64,000 nucleotides of DNA from Ostrinia nubilalis (GCF_963855985.1 NC_087118.1:3038001-3102000), one strand, 5' to 3'. Shown: positions 1 to 13,135, counted from the stretch's first letter. Translations and numbers: made by a program. The notes: generated by a model not told the origin, from the letters alone.

Positions 1-2615
1 AAAGGATTAGGCCTTTGTCCTTGTGGAGTAGATTGTTGGATCTCGGGCCACTTTGGATTGCATGTCATCGTTAAAAAGTATGATGGAGTGCCCAGTCTAT
101 TGACCAGTGCAATCGCATCCATATATTTAGTTTTCATATACCGTGGACCTCCAGTAAATGTATTGGGCAGATAGACACGTCCCGGCACAACACCACCCTC
201 TCCCCGTATGGTTTCATCTGCTGCTATCTGGTTACTTATCTCTACTGAGTTTTCTACTTCCTGAAGGGGAGCAGATCTAAGAGCAGCATCTGAGGAATGA
301 TTCTGCATATTAAAAATGTACCTAAGTCGTTCCTCTGAAATTCTACAGAACATATCTACTATCCATTCCTCAGAAAGTCTGCTCAACTCTGAAAACCGCG
401 GCTCAGATAGCAACAAACAACGGACGTATGTATTTTGTGTTAGTTTTACGCCGTTGTTGTCGAGTCTATTCGGTAACCAACCGGGATTACCGTGTGGATA
501 CAGCAAAGGATATTGGAAAGTTTCATACAGCGGATGTAAAATGTCTACAGTGTGCGGTTTTCGAGCACCTATGCGCCATATGACTATAGCTTTAGGAATA
601 TAGCGTTCGCGTTCTGTGCTCAGAATTGCGGCTATTTCCGAACCGATTGGCATGTCTCCTAAAATATTACCATGGGAGCGTCGCGACGTGGGTTCAAATA
701 TCAAATGTGCCTCCTCGGAAGGCTCCTGACTTAAACGTTTAAAACAATCTATGTACGGACTAACATTATGCATAAAATTGGTAATGCAGCGAACTACCTC
801 CATGTCTAAATTTTGGCTTACAGCTGTCCTTTCCCTTTCGTCGTAAATGTACATACCGATAGGATTATATGTGTCAGTGTAAGCTAAATCAAAAACGCGA
901 TGGTAAGTTCGGCCCTGAATTTTTAAGAAAGACACACCGGAATTTGGTTGATGAAAACCATGAGAAACGCCTAATGCGCTAAACGAAAACAAATTATTGA
1001 AAGCTCGCGGTCTTAGAAGGAAAGCTGGGTGGGAATAGAACTCTTCGGTTAACGGCGGTAAATTTTGAACATTATATGCTCCAGAACCACAACACCACTT
1101 GACTCTACCTTTTTCCTCAACAAAAATTCGCGCCTGACATTGAGGACATCTGTGACTGTCATTTAAAGACAATTGTTTAAAAGAATGGGTCTGAATTGAA
1201 TCTAGGTCGTCGTTTTGTTTTTGTCCGATAAGAGTTTCCGAATTATGCAACGCGGGCTCTAAATTTCGATTTACTGTATCGTACTGTTTCAACGATTCGC
1301 GTTTTAATTCCGGGTTTTGTTCTGAGTATCGTTTTACCGCTTCCCTATTAACCGACGGATTACTTTGAATGTAACGTTTTACCGCGTCCCTGTGAACGGA
1401 GGGATTGTTTTGAGAGTATCGTTTGACCGCGTCCCTGTTAACGGAGGGATTGTTTTGAGAGTATCGTGTAACCGCGTCCCTATTAACCGACGGATTTTTT
1501 TGGGAGTACTTTTTAACCGCGTCCCTATGAACAGTGGGGTTCTGGGCAGCATATCGTTTAACAGCCTCTCGGTGTCTAATAGTTTTAGTTGACGCTACGT
1601 TTTCATCGACCCGACCGCTATTTAAATCGACCCGATCAATTACAACGACTGGCTTTAATTTCAATTTGACATCAGAATGTGTAGTACTGACGGACAAAGG
1701 TTTCGCATCATGGGCAATTTTTAACGCAGTTAAATCTACTCTTTCAAGAACCACAACTGGTTTTAATTTTTCATTAATTAATTTAGATTTTTTCGGTGCG
1801 GAAGAATCTACTTTAGATTTAGATGATCTCTTTTTTTTGGGTCGACCTCGTTTGGTTGATTGCACCGGTGCAATGTCTATTGATTCTAACTCAACTTTTT
1901 CAAGGACTACGACAGGTTTCAACGTTGTTAATTTCGCGTCGTGTGGCTCGAGTGGGACGACGGGATCTAAGTTTAGCGCAAAATTTACTACAGTTAATTT
2001 ATGTATAGAATATTGCGCCGAGGTATACGCATGTCCTATGAACAGTAATTTTGCGAGATCTTCTAAATTTTGGCAACAAAACAAACGCGCCTTATTTTGA
2101 GTTTCGTCCCGATGATTAAATTTATTATTGATGCCAACCGCATGGCTATTAAATAAATAAAATTTGTTGCCAAATTTCCAAAAAGAAACCGTATAATTGT
2201 TCCCGGTGAACAAGTAACTATCCCGAGTATCGTTACGTTCGCGAGTGAATACACGGTCGCGCAAAATATGAACTAACTGCAATGTTGCAACATCAACATC
2301 GCGCAGTGAAGCTGGAAAAAGCCCGTTTTCAATCCAGTTGGGTTCCATTGCATTAATTTTAACCGCGAAGTTCCCTACTCGGTAATCATTTGGCAATTCG
2401 TCTGGTAATAAGAAAACGTGGTCCCGAGGTTTACACTGCAAGTAAAGTAAATCACCGTACTGAAGAATAGTATTGATATCCGCAACATCAAACACGGCCC
2501 GATTTTTAATAACTGACAAAGCGGATGCACATGCTGACATGGCTACACACTGTGCATTATTACCTTTATACCGTGCATCGCCTTGATGGGACAATCCTTT
2601 ACCAGAAATTAATAA
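1..2615 (-). CDS. Helitron Rep/helicase polyprotein, N-terminal part (partial)
   Basis: One minus-strand frame stays open from the stop codon at 2616-2618 to the window edge, about 871 codons. In order: a papain-like cysteine protease region of the herpes-tegument type (Cys in NNAQCVAMSACA near residue 21, His in LFNSHAVG near 165); an AT-hook/NLS (KRGRPKKKR, about 255); three degenerate LKPVVV repeats; a run of about seven 15-residue repeats (RDAVKRYSQNNPSVN type, about 340-440); a zinc motif (CPQC...WCCGSG, about 490-510); and the Helitron-like N-terminal domain ending in FLTMTCNPKWPEI. The HUH nuclease and helicase would lie beyond the left edge. No ATG precedes the protease Cys, so the true start is on an upstream exon or lost. 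The recombination domains identify it as an autonomous Helitron. The intact frame suggests recent activity. Confidence 0.85.
1290..1590 (-). repeat. 45-bp coding tandem repeat inside the Helitron ORF
   Basis: About seven units of 45 bp, each encoding a 15-residue basic repeat with the pattern R-D/E-A-V-K-R-Y...N-P-x-V. Units differ by third-base and a few replacement changes, so the array has been kept in frame. Similar Asn-Pro/Arg-rich repeats occur before the zinc motif in other animal Helitron proteins. A role in DNA binding is an inference. Confidence 0.8.
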
Positions 2616-2618
2616 TTA

Positions 2619-4750
2619 ATAATAGTCTGATTGACAATGAAGTCGCGCTTATTATGCATTACGAATACATAATTTAAAAGAAAGTAATTTGCTTCGAAAT
2701 TATTGTTTGTGTGTTTCATTATCTTCTAACACTCTCCGCTAAAATATCTAAAGCATTTTGACAAGGCCTTAGAACATCACCTTAAAGCAATATCAATCAT
2801 GCTAATTTTGAGGTACACACAGAAAACAAAATGACAAACTATAGTGCCAACAAATTTTCTGAAAATAAATCGTCAATAAATTCTTATTCAGTTATAAATG
2901 GTTAAGCAATGAACAAGTGATACATTTTACAATGCCTACCTGATATAATTACTTTTATTGTTTTGGTAATTGAAATTAAGTTTGTTTTTTACTAATAAAT
3001 AAAAGAAATTAAATTAAATTTAAAAGTAGATATACCTACCTATAGAGACCTACCTAAACCGAAAATCCAAACTCATACAATTAATAGCTGCTAGTGCTAA
3101 TAGTAATAAGAAGTTTAATATAAACAAAAGTTTGAAATTTTATTATAATTGAACAACAACATTACCTACTTAAGTACGTAGGTAATGTATCCAAATTACT
3201 AAAGAAAACAGTAAACTGTATTAAAAACAAATGCCTACCAGTTAAGGTATGTAATGATGGAAATCAATGATTATACAAATTAGTACTAACCTATTTTACT
3301 GTAACTGTACCATTTTGCAGTAAGTTCATATTACAACAAGTAATTTTATTAGGCTAATCCTACCTAAAAAATGCATTGCATTGATACAATATTTCCTAAA
3401 ATAACTAATGCAAATTCAAATAACAGGCTTGCCTAACCCCATTGAGACAATAAGTAGGTACCTACCTACCTAATTTCTGCTTATCAAACATACCTAAATT
3501 AAATTAGTAATAATATGAATCAAAAGAAATTTAGAATTTATGTTTCTGTAAAAATGAAAAATATTATAGGACCTTAGATTAATAATCTAAGTCGGTATAG
3601 GACCAATTTCAAACATGATGAATATTGATAACTTTAATCAATTGGTGCACATCTATTTGAATTTAATTAATTTATGACAAGAGATAAAAATTAAATGTTA
3701 TTAATACCACTATTCAAGTAGGTAAATTATAATTAGTATAATTTTTAATCTTGATTTATAAAAGGCTAGATATTATGGTCAGATCCAGACTCATACAAGT
3801 TCAAAAAAAAGTACCTATACCTAGTAAGATGAATGTCAAATTAGAATTCAACACACTAAATTGAAAATATTGATAAATAAATACAAATATAACAAGCGCA
3901 GGATATATTTAAGTAGTATCAAATGCAAATAATCCTATTGCAAATCTGAAGGTTTTCAAATAATATTTAAACTGCATAGATATTACCTACCAATATTTGG
4001 AAGGATTCAATCAAGTTCTTATTATTGATTTGATTTCAGAGCAAATCAATTATTTTAACTGAAACATTAATTAAATTAGATGTGATTCAATAAATGCTTT
4101 GTTTATAATAAGAACTAAAGTTATGCTTACTTGTGTATTTTAAATACCTAATGTAACACCAATTTCAACAGTAAATAATCCTACGTGTAAAATTATTTTA
4201 CATAACTATTCATATGAAAACCATCTCAGAGTAAGAAGATCTAAATAACTTTTATTGATAGATAATGTGAATTTATGTTCATCAACAAAGAAATGATAAC
4301 TTGCCTGTTAGGACATTATTAATACAAGTACTTTGTGTGGAATTGACATGTTTCAAAATATAAAGATTTCTTACGTGTTATTAACTATTTACTGTTAGGC
4401 ATGGACCTTTTTTTATAGGTCCATGATTGTAGGTAGGTGTAGGTAATTTAAATAACTTGGCAAATAGAATAAGGGGCTACGCCCTTGTCAACCATATTTA
4501 GGAAATGTGTGAAGTTATTGACTTGAAAAAGCTAGCTATCTTAACGAACAGACTCAAAATAAAGAAACAACGATAGAGAAATCCTATAAATTTGCAGTTA
4601 TGAACTACCTACAACACCATTGCCATGTCAATTATAAAAGAAGAAAAATGGCGGTCCATAACTATTCATCAAAGCCAAACATAGTATATTTTTAATGAAC
4701 CATGGACCTAAACACAGAAAATAATGGAAAGAAGAACAAATAAGACTTAC
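2619..4750. other. AT-rich stretch without genes
   Basis: No open frame of note on either strand. The sequence is AT-rich with many TAGGTA/TACCTA runs, a style common in lepidopteran introns. If the exons at 4751-4806 and 5111 onward belong to one gene, this is its first large intron, and the Helitron would sit in that same intron. Confidence 0.6.
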
Positions 4751-4806
4751 CCGTGGCGATGCAGACGGCCGTGGTGGAATCGTAGTTGAAGCGGGGCATC
4801 GTGAAA
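4751..4806 (-). CDS. Small first coding exon of an unidentified host gene
   Basis: On minus a pyrimidine-rich acceptor (ATTGCAG) at 4807-4813 precedes an exon with ATG at 4799-4797 in good context (TTTCACGATG). It codes MPRFNYDSTTAVCIAT plus one base, then a consensus donor GTAAGT at 4750-4745. The next exon would be beyond the AT-rich stretch or outside the window. I do not recognise the protein. The balanced codons and two consensus splice sites make a real exon likely, but there is no second coding exon here to prove it. Confidence 0.5.
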
Positions 4807-5110
4807 CTGCAATTATACACATTTAATGAACTAAAGAACCACAAATTATGGCACTGAAGAACCTAAAATACACTTGAAACTTCGATCATTACACTTTAAA
4901 AAGTTTTAAACCATAAAAAGTTGTTTGTTTAACATTATTTCATTTGTTTTACAATGGCGTCCCCTTCAACAAAAATGATGCCTACACTAACGGAACGTTG
5001 AAAAGAAACAATTAAGTTGATATATCATCAAAATTGATTTGTACAATAGTATTTTATTATTTGACAAACCTATGGATAATAATTTTAATAATATTTACAC
5101 ATAAACTTAC

Positions 5111-5215
5111 CGCGATGAAACAAGATGCAAAACAGTTGCGACCGAGAGGGAGGCGGAAGTGAATGAGCGCGAAATGTCTCACTCAACTTTTTTTGGCCAC
5201 AAAACTTATGACCAT
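5111..5215 (-). other. Probable 5' UTR exon and promoter region
   Basis: A GC-richer minus-strand stretch ends in a consensus donor (CATCGCG then GTAAGT at 5110-5105). It lies 300 bp upstream of the small coding exon and fits a noncoding first exon. The upstream boundary (transcription start) is a guess. No TATA box is obvious. Confidence 0.4.
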
Positions 5216-5905
5216 AGACAACTTTTGTTTGGTGGTGTTTAACCTATTGGTCACCAACCTATTTCGCCTGGAACAGTAAAAAAATATATTTCTGTTTTGA
5301 AAATAAAGATTTGGGTTTTAGGCAATCGCAAAAATACGCATAAAATAACTAAAGCATTTCTATAAGTATTTTTATCAAAGAAATATTGCACGGAAATGTT
5401 AAACGTTTTGTATTTTAAAAAAGACCATGGCGCTCTAAAGGATATAGAACGCAACTCAGATTTTATTTAATCTGATTTGATTATGATGATTTATTATGAT
5501 AGAAAAATAATTATTAATAACAATCGGTTATTATGAATAATTTGGTAAATGTGGTTAAAGAAATCATTCACGTATGTATAAAATTAAATAAACTGCTTAG
5601 GGTTGGCCCAAGGTCCACCCCCACCGCATCTAAACCTATTTATTAAATTTTGAACAGTTCGTTTAAATTTTAAACATTCCAATCTCATTATACTAATTTA
5701 TATTAATATATTAAGATATCAAAACGTTCAAAATGTGTTGCTGTACACGCTGGACACGAGTCGGTGTTCTCTATTAAGATATTTGTAAGTGATAAATTAA
5801 TGTGATTACTTTCTTACTTTTACCTCGACTGTCCGTAATTATTATTAATAACTGGTAAGTAACATAATATACATAAATTAAAACGAACTGTCCCACCCGT
5901 GATAG

Positions 5906-6004
5906 TGACAGGGGGGCGCCACCACCGTCAATACCGAATCGCTGGTTCCAATTTTTGCCACGTTGGAAACTATATAGTTTAATGATGGTGGCGCCCCCCT
6001 GTCA
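5906..6004. repeat. Short GC-rich inverted repeat
   Basis: Arms 5906-5926 and 5984-6004 are complementary at 20 of 21 positions (TGACAGGGGGGCGCCACCAC type), with a 57-bp AT-rich loop. The contrast with the AT-rich surroundings suggests a small foldback element or MITE remnant. Confidence 0.7.
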
Positions 6005-6132
6005 ATGTGTTTGGTGACACGGTTCAGTTTAAATTAGTTCATCTATATGACTGTAAGTAATGAACAGCGCAGCCGCCGCCGGTCTTATTGATCCTTGAGG
6101 GGATAATGACATTAATTAATCAGTAAGACGTA

Positions 6133-6799
6133 CTATGGATCGAAATAGCGATTTATGGACATATTGATTTTTTCTTTCACAATTTCTATTTGAAAAAAAT
6201 ACTTATCGAACGTAACTTACGTTATTCTGATGAATAAATGTTGTTAAAAGTTTTTCTCTAAAATCAATAGTTAGGCTGGAAAAAAATATTTTCCATTTTC
6301 GTCGTATGGAATGAAACTTAAAGTGGTCGTTTTCGACTAACCCTATAGCTTGTTGACTATAATCCTAAACTATCAGCGCGCGCCCAAAGTTGCCCGTTCA
6401 GAAGTTACAAGGTTCCAAAATATGAGTTAAATATTTGTCAGTAATTTAAGGTTAATTTAAATTGTTAACGTATGGAATCTTTATATTTTCGTTGAATCTT
6501 TAAAGATATTCCAAAAAAAGTCACTTTTACTAACTTTTTTTTCATTTTTCAGAACCACATAACTTGTGAACGGGCAACTTTAGGCGCGCGCTGATAGTGT
6601 AGGATTATAGTCAACAGGCCATTTCATTCCATACAACGAAAATGAAAAATATTTGTTTCCAACCAAACTATTGGTTTTAAAGAAAATCTAACGACATATT
6701 ATATTCATCAGAATAACGTAACGTATCGATAGGTATTTTTTTCAAATAGAAATTATCAAAAATATCGCTATGTCCATAAATCGCAATTTCGATCCATAG
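6133..6799. mobile_element. Foldback (long inverted repeat) element, 667 bp
   Basis: The outer ends CTATGGATCGAAAT (6133) and its complement (to 6799) begin two imperfect arms of about 290 and 260 bp. The arms share successive blocks, including the TTTATGGACATA, TCAGAATAACGTAACGT and GCGCGCGC...GTTGCCCGTTC segments. The arms differ by small indels, so the element is old. No transposase is encoded. Confidence 0.7.
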
Positions 6800-8556
6800 T
6801 GTGACGTAACCTGTCAATATGAATTTAAAAAATAGAAGTTGTGAAAAAAAAAAACGCTGTCCAAAATTTCGCTTTTCGATCGATCCATAATAGAAGTTTT
6901 TTTTAAAACATGATGATGACATTCACAACGCTAAAAAATTATTATTTTTATCTCATAAAGAAAAGTAAATTATGCCTGCTCCACTTTTACCTACTTTCAA
7001 GGGACCTTAATTTTTCAGTCGTACAAAACAAAATTTGACAGAAGGGCGCTACACGGGTTAAAATTCACATTTTATCCTTTGACGTTTCAAAATCTTTTGA
7101 TTAAATTTCCGAACGAAACATCCTATCCCTCTCTAATCTATGGTCCCTACACCCCCCCTCTTGACAAACTGTCAAACAAAAGTTTGTTTTGATTTGGTTG
7201 GTGTTGTTTTGTTCGAATGAAATTTATAAAAATAGTTACTTACATACATAATATCTCAAAGAAATAATCTATGGCTGAAACAAGTGATCTTAAAAATAAT
7301 AGTAACAGAAGCCTTGTACAATATTGCAACAATATCTGAGTTTTCAATGTGATACTGTTACGTTAACTCTATGCATATTTTGCCTGTGTAAAATAAAGAG
7401 AATGGTGATTGCAGCGTAAGGTAATGCTTGATGATAACTATGAAACGTTTGATAATTGATGGCACTATTAATTATTCAATAATATTTATGAGGTCAAAGT
7501 TTTTGAGGATGAATGTTTTTTACTCTTGCACTCTAAAAGTATTGTACAGTTTTGATGAAATTATTTAACGATAAGGCTGGGTTGCACCATCTTAATTTAA
7601 CAAACATCAAAAATCTATCAAACTTCATTCAGAAAACACCAGTTATCGTTAAAGTAACGGTCAAAGTTAGGTAATGCAACTGAACCTTAACGTTTACAAC
7701 AAAATGTAAGCACAATATCTATCAATTTAATTAAAGTTATATATTTTACTTTTCAGATGTTAAAGTGATCAATAATGATGTACAACTTGTCCCGGAAAAC
7801 CAATATTTAATGAAAATTAACAAAATCTTAACAAACCAAAGTAAACTATTCATAATTCCAAAATATTTAATTGAACATAAATTGATTATTATCTTTAAAT
7901 AAGCCTTCTTAATAAATGAGTGTTTTAAAATTCATTGGGTTTTAATTAATATTAAATATCTAATAAGTTGAGATAAAAATGATATAGGAATGTTATCAAC
8001 TGAACTAAGTACCTAAATATACCTACTATAATAAAGTATCAATCAATCATTAATGTTAATGGAGTTCAAGATAATAGTAATAGTAATATTTTGATGGCAA
8101 TGATACAGACGGAAACAAGGCTATTTTCATAAATAAAAATAGATAAAAACTTTTAAATACTACGTCACTTTTAAGAACTTATTCTACATAATAAAAGTTT
8201 GGAAGTTCTTTACAAGCTTAAACTTGTTTGTTTGGCTCTTGTGCATAAAATCTTACTTTTACAGGCATGGTATGCAGCTAAATGCATCAAATAAATTATT
8301 AAGTAAATACTTTTATCCTTCTTTCTGTTAGAATTTTGCTGTGTGTAGTTTTTCATATCCAGATTTTTTCTTAGAGATTATTAGTTTTCTTTGTGTAATG
8401 AAGTACTATAACACTAACTTTATTTAGTAGTAAGTAGGCAATACTTATCACATTTAGTTTCAACATTTGTCATAATAATATAGGTACGAGTAGGTACTTT
8501 AGTAAGTCCTGTTCTTTATATTTTAAAAAAATATTTTTTGGTACTGGATGGCGCAA

Positions 8557-8955
8557 TACAGGGTAAAATTTTATAATGCCACCTGGAGGGAAAGTACTCT
8601 TAATATTGTAGATAGAACTTTTTTCTCAAAGAAAACATTCCTTTATTTACGAAAAAAAAAAAGAACTGCATTCAAAGATTTACAAAAAAAAAACTTGCCA
8701 CACCCATAATCAAACCAACTGAAATCTATTAAAAATTACAACCTGTATTTTTATAGCATCAATCGTTAGGGTTACATATAAGGATGAAATCTCTCTAACA
8801 AACTTGATAAATCAAATAAAAGGAAAACCATGAAATCTTTGAATGCAGTTCTCTTTCTTTTCAAAAATAAAGGATTGTTTTCTTTCAGTAAAATTTTCTA
8901 TCTACAGTATTACCTACTTACTTTCCCTCTAGGTAGCATTACAAAATTCCACCCA
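8557..8955. mobile_element. MITE with TACAGGGTG-type ends, copy 1
   Basis: The left end has ACAGGGTAAAATTTTATAATG followed by CCACCTGGAGGG. The right end is its inverted complement. Internal blocks (ACTGCATTCAAAGATTT, CCTTTATTT) also pair across the element. A second, better preserved copy in the opposite orientation lies 140 bp downstream. Confidence 0.7.
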
Positions 8956-9096
8956 ATAATATTTATTTAATTAATTAATAACTACAATTTATAACACACA
9001 AAAGTTAGTGAGATGGCTAAAAGAAATTTCAGTTACATTTTAATGCAACTACCTACTATGATATACATAATGTATGCTGTATGTATAGGATAAATA

Positions 9097-9568
9097 TACA
9101 GGATGGAATTTTGTAATGCCACCTGGAGGGAAAGTACTCTTAATAGTGTAGATATAAAATTTTACTGAAAGAAAACAATCCTTTATTTTTGAAAAGAAAG
9201 AGAACTGCATTCAAAGATTTTCGAATTTTTTTCGAAAATTCACTACTATACCATACAATTTTCTGTAAATAATTAAGATAATTTAAGATTTCATGGTTTT
9301 CCTTTCATTTGATTTAATAAGTTTGTTAAAGAGATTTCATCCTTATACTTAACCCTAACGATCGATGCAATAAAAATACAGGGTGTAATTTTTAACAGAT
9401 TTTAGTTGGTTCGATTCCCGGGTGTAGCAAGCAATTTTTTGGAAATCTTTGAATGCAGTTCTATTTTTTTTTTTTAAATAAAGGAATGTTTTCTTTGAGG
9501 AAAATGTTTTTATCTACAATATTAAGATCACTTTCCCTCCAGGTGGCATTACAAAATTCCACCCTGTA
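9097..9568. mobile_element. MITE with TACAGGGTG-type ends, copy 2 (inverted)
   Basis: Same family as the copy at 8557, in the opposite internal orientation. The ends are TACAGGATGGAATTTTG and the complement ending CCACCCTGTATA. It includes GGTTCGATTCCCGGG near 9411, which looks like a Pol III B box but has no A box at the right spacing. Confidence 0.7.
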
Positions 9569-11322
9569 TAGTAGTAATATTTTGTTAGTTATGTTTGGTC
9601 TAATCTACTTTTTAAATTTCTTTCAAAATATGTGCTTTTGCACTTTGGTTTTATGTTCCTATATTATTTCATAATGCCCGCTCGTTGTACAAGTACCTAT
9701 AACCTATGTACAAGTTTCTGATTCTTGCTTGAGAAATAGTACATATTATGAATTAAAATCTATAAAAATGTGTAGGATATAACTACCCACAAGACACGGG
9801 AGGAGCAGTTACTTAGTGGGTTATATGGTTGGGCTCATCACCCTGCCAGATAGGTAAGGACCATTATGAGTTGAGAACGCGGGACATTACCAAGTATCGG
9901 CGTGTGCCTCAAACAACGGTCCCTATTCGGTCTCACTCAAGGAAAATGTCATTACGTCTTCGGCTTTCAGTGTGCGGCATGAATGATATATTGTGCTGGT
10001 GGCCACTGTCCGAGGCCTATTAAAAAAGCAGGAGATGAAGAAGTCGATTGGTCATGTGGAGGACTACAGCCGGCAGAAAATGGTCGTTGGTTCCTTGTCA
10101 GGACTACGAACCCTAAAAAAGAGTGATTACCTAACTACAAACTTATTTGCAGTTGTTAGTAGACAATATTTACAAGTTACTACGGAACTCTCGGTAAACT
10201 CTCGGTGCACGAATCCGATTTTCACTTGAACGGTTTTTAGGGTTTCGTAGCCAAATGGCAAAAAACGGAACCCTTACAGATTCGTCATGTCTGTCTGTCT
10301 GTCCGTCCGTCCGTCTGTCCGTCCGTATGTCACAATCGGACTACGGAATCTCCGACTTACCACTTTAGTGAAGCGATTACAGAAAATAATGGCCTATTAA
10401 GTACATGTTTTTTTGTGTTATTATGAAAGTTCAGAAAACTGCGCAGTTTTTAAAATTATTTTCGACCTATGGAAGTTCTTTTTTTTTTCAAACTTTTAAG
10501 TTGAAAATTTTAGAATGTTCTGCTAAAAGCATATTTTATATGTTTCTAGCAAAAATTTTGTATCTTGCATCAAAGATAGGAAGGTGATTATTTTTTTCAA
10601 ACATCTGCAATTAATAGGGAATCTGTCAAAAAAAAGAAATCTGGGAAAAGTCAACCCAAAAAAAATATAAAAAAAATTAAAGCCTACTAGGTCATAAAAT
10701 TTGAAAAAATCACAAAATTAACGATAACTTCTAAACTACGAAAAATCGTAGAACATACATGGGAGTGAAATCGATAGGTCTAGTCCTCACCTATCACCTG
10801 CCTTCGGCTTGACACCTTACAAGAAACACCCTGTATATTTTTTTCAAGTTTTTGCACTAACAACGCACGCACGAAAAAATACCTAAAATAACCATTATTT
10901 CATGTTTTTTGAATAAAAAGAGTTTTATATACATTAAGTTCTATACAAGTAATATTTAATTTCATTTTATTCTAAAATTATAATATTTTATTAATTATTT
11001 TACATACTAGATACTTTTTAAATCAATTGATTTAAAAAAAAAATAACTAGGGCACATGATTATATTACCCTTTACTAAAGTGGAGGCTCATCAAGTGACC
11101 AGCAGTGGACTGTATTAAGCTGTTTATGATCCTAATAAATTTCAAATATTATTTTTCACATCTGCCTTGCTCATCTAGTCTAACTCGGTAGACACTGGTC
11201 ACTCACTAAAATGAAAAATTCGTATTGCACTGTTTTCGCTTAAATGTGCTATTGGTGTGCGGCTGTATATGACGTGGTCTTGACTTTTTTGCACTAAAAA
11301 CATTTATCAAAATTTTTTTTAG
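9569..11322. other. Repeat fragments, no gene
   Basis: No recognised gene. At 10220-10340 there is a dispersed-repeat fragment (GGGTTTCGTAGCCAAATGGC followed by a TGTC/CCGT microsatellite) of a kind common in moth genomes. At 10780-10838 there is one end of another inverted-repeat element (complement of ACAGGGTGTTTCTTG). At 11085-11125 CCAGCAGTGGACTGTATTAAG resembles an RTE-type LINE 3' end. Confidence 0.5.
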
Positions 11323-12535
11323 ATCTAACGAAGAAAATTTGCCATCGACCTCAGGCCAAGGCCAAGGCCGTGGCCGTGGCCGTGGCCGTGGCCGTGGTCG
11401 CGGTCGCGGTGCCAATAGAGGCAGAGGTGCTGAGGATCCGTAAGTATCTATGTCTGTAATCACTTACTATGGCCCTTTTTAGTGTTTGTTGCGTACGTGT
11501 TTTAGTAACAGGTACGAAGGTGAGCTGTATAATTATTTTGTTTTTGCAGGGAAGCACTTCTTACGGTCAGAGCCGCCCGACAAGTTTCGCAAAGACATTT
11601 TGCGAACTTGTCGGCGGCCGACAAGGACGACCTTCCCGACGCGCCTCCGCGCAAACGACGAACTTTGTAAGTACCTACCTTTTTGATATTTTACCTTTAT
11701 TTGAATGTGCTAGATCAACATGTAATTACTGATTTTTCTGTATAGAAATGCTTCTCCTGAGAGGGAGCTGCCCGAAGTAGTGGATCCACTGCAACCTACG
11801 CCGCAAGTGGATCCACTACAGCCATCTACTTCGTGGCAACCGACGCCGCCTCTACAAGTGCCGGCTGACGTCGAGTTTGGTAAATATCATATTATTATTG
11901 CGTGCCCACTGCTACTGCAGTGCGCCAAACTTGTAATATTACTAACATTTATCATTTTTATACAGTTCACAACGAGGAGATTGGCCACAGGTCCAGGGAC
12001 CCGACGCCGCCTCTACAGGTGCCGGCTGACGTCGAGTTTGGTAAATATCATATTATTATTGCGTGCCCACTGCCACTGCAGTGCGCCAAACTTGTAATAT
12101 TACTAACATTTATCATTTTTATACAGTTCATAACGAGGAGATTGAGGACAGGTCCAGGGACCTGACGCCGCCTCTACAGGTGCCGGCTGACGTCGATTTT
12201 GGTAAATATCATATTATTATTGCGTGCCCACTGCCACTGCAGTGCGCCAAACTTGTAATATTACTAACATTTATCATTTTTATACAGTTCACAACGAGGA
12301 GATTGGCGAAAGCGACGCGTCCGTTGATACGGCAGAGGCGGACACGGTACCCAATTCGCCCAGTTCTCTGGACTCATTGGTTTTCCGCCTGTCAACCAGA
12401 GAACTGGGCGAATGTATGCCGTACGCCCCAAAAAAAAAAGAGAGTATTTTAACGAGGACATCGCAGACTCTGATGCTTCTTGTTAAAATACTCTCTTTTT
12501 TTTTTATTGTTAGGAAAACAAACAGCATTCTATAG
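11323..12535 (+). CDS. Spliced RG-rich gene with tandemly duplicated exons (3' part)
   Basis: Six exons with consensus splice sites and matching phases: 11323-11439, 11550-11666, 11746-11879, 11966-12040, 12127-12201 and 12288-12535 (TAG). Exon 1 codes a run of about eight GR dipeptides. Exon 2 ends in a basic PPRKRRTL motif. Exons 3 to 5 each end in PPLQVPADVEF/DVDF. The final exon holds APKKK and a hydrophobic tail. Exons 4 and 5 are 75 bp, phase 1-1, and arose from a 161-bp tandem duplication. The first exon starts in phase 2, so at least one upstream exon is missing or unrecognised. The protein family is unknown; RG repeats and basic motifs suggest a nuclear, RNA-binding protein (inference). 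The splicing model is well supported by six consistent phases. Confidence 0.65.
11880..12301 (+). repeat. 161-bp tandem duplication of exon plus intron
   Basis: Two full units and flanks: introns of 86 bp (GTAAATATCATATTATTATTG start, TTTTTATACAG end) and exons of 75 bp repeat with a 161-bp period. Introns and exons are both nearly identical between units, so the duplication is recent. Confidence 0.9.
12354..12413. repeat. Perfect hairpin, 18-bp stem
   Basis: ATTCGCCCAGTTCTCTGG (12354-12371) and its exact complement (12396-12413) with a 24-nt loop, inside the last exon of the spliced gene. Confidence 0.95.
12430..12505. repeat. Perfect hairpin, 24-bp stem
   Basis: A run of ten A then GAGAGTATTTTAAC (12430-12453) pairs exactly with 12482-12505; the loop is 28 nt. 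It starts 16 bases after the previous hairpin and lies in the same exon. Confidence 0.95.
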
Positions 12536-12580
12536 CACATAGAGTTAACAATTAAACTTCACATTTTCCAAAATATCGAA

Positions 12581-12900
12581 TTATCTTCGAAAAAATTTAA
12601 TGTATCTTACTTAAGAATTAATTCAGCAAAATATACCTTTATGTTTATTATACTTAATACTTGCTATGCCCTTACAGGGTGCATATGATGTACTACCTAA
12701 CCATTTACCAACTGTCAAACCACACATATTATCTTCGAAAAAATGTAATGTATCTTACTTAAGAATTAATTCAGCAAAATATACCTTTATGTTTATTATA
12801 CTTAATACTTGCTATGCCCTTACAGGGTGCATATGATGTACTACCTAACCATTTACCAACTGTCAAACCACACATATTATCTTCGAAAAAATTTAATTTA
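12581..12900. repeat. 148-bp tandem repeat
   Basis: Units start with TTATCTTCGAAAAAA at 12581, 12729 and 12877. Two complete units differ by about one base, followed by a 24-bp partial unit. It lies directly downstream of the spliced gene. Confidence 0.9.
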
Positions 12901-12939
12901 TCTTTAGGATGATGCCAATGTAAATAAAATATTATCTAA

Positions 12940-13135
12940 CTAGCTTTTGCCCGCGGCTTCACCCGCGTGAAATTTAATTTGTCACAGATCGCCATAAATT
13001 ATAGCCTATATTTTATTCTGGGTTATAAACAATAATACTGTAAAGTTTCAATCAAAATCCGTTCAGTAGTTTTTGCGTGAAAGAGTAACAAACATCCAGA
13101 CATCCAAACTTTCGCATTTATAATATTAGTAGGAT
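12940..13135 (-). mobile_element. Short Helitron-like nonautonomous element
   Basis: On minus it begins ATCCTACTAATATTATAAATG and ends GGGCAAAAGCTAG. A GC-rich hairpin (CGCGGGTGAAGCCGCGGGC region) stands about 10 bp before the CTAG end, as in Helitrons. This is a very common lepidopteran repeat that I associate with Helitron-like (Lep1-type) elements. It is flanked by imperfect direct repeats (AATGTAAATAAAATATTA at about 12918 and 13150), which Helitrons do not normally create. Confidence 0.6.

Larger units (their letters stand above)
5216..8556. other. Intergenic DNA with foldback elements
   Basis: No convincing coding region. It contains the two inverted-repeat structures annotated separately (5906-6004 and 6133-6799). 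Short frames such as 5251-5454 and 6677-6922 on minus have AT-driven composition and match nothing I know. Confidence 0.6.
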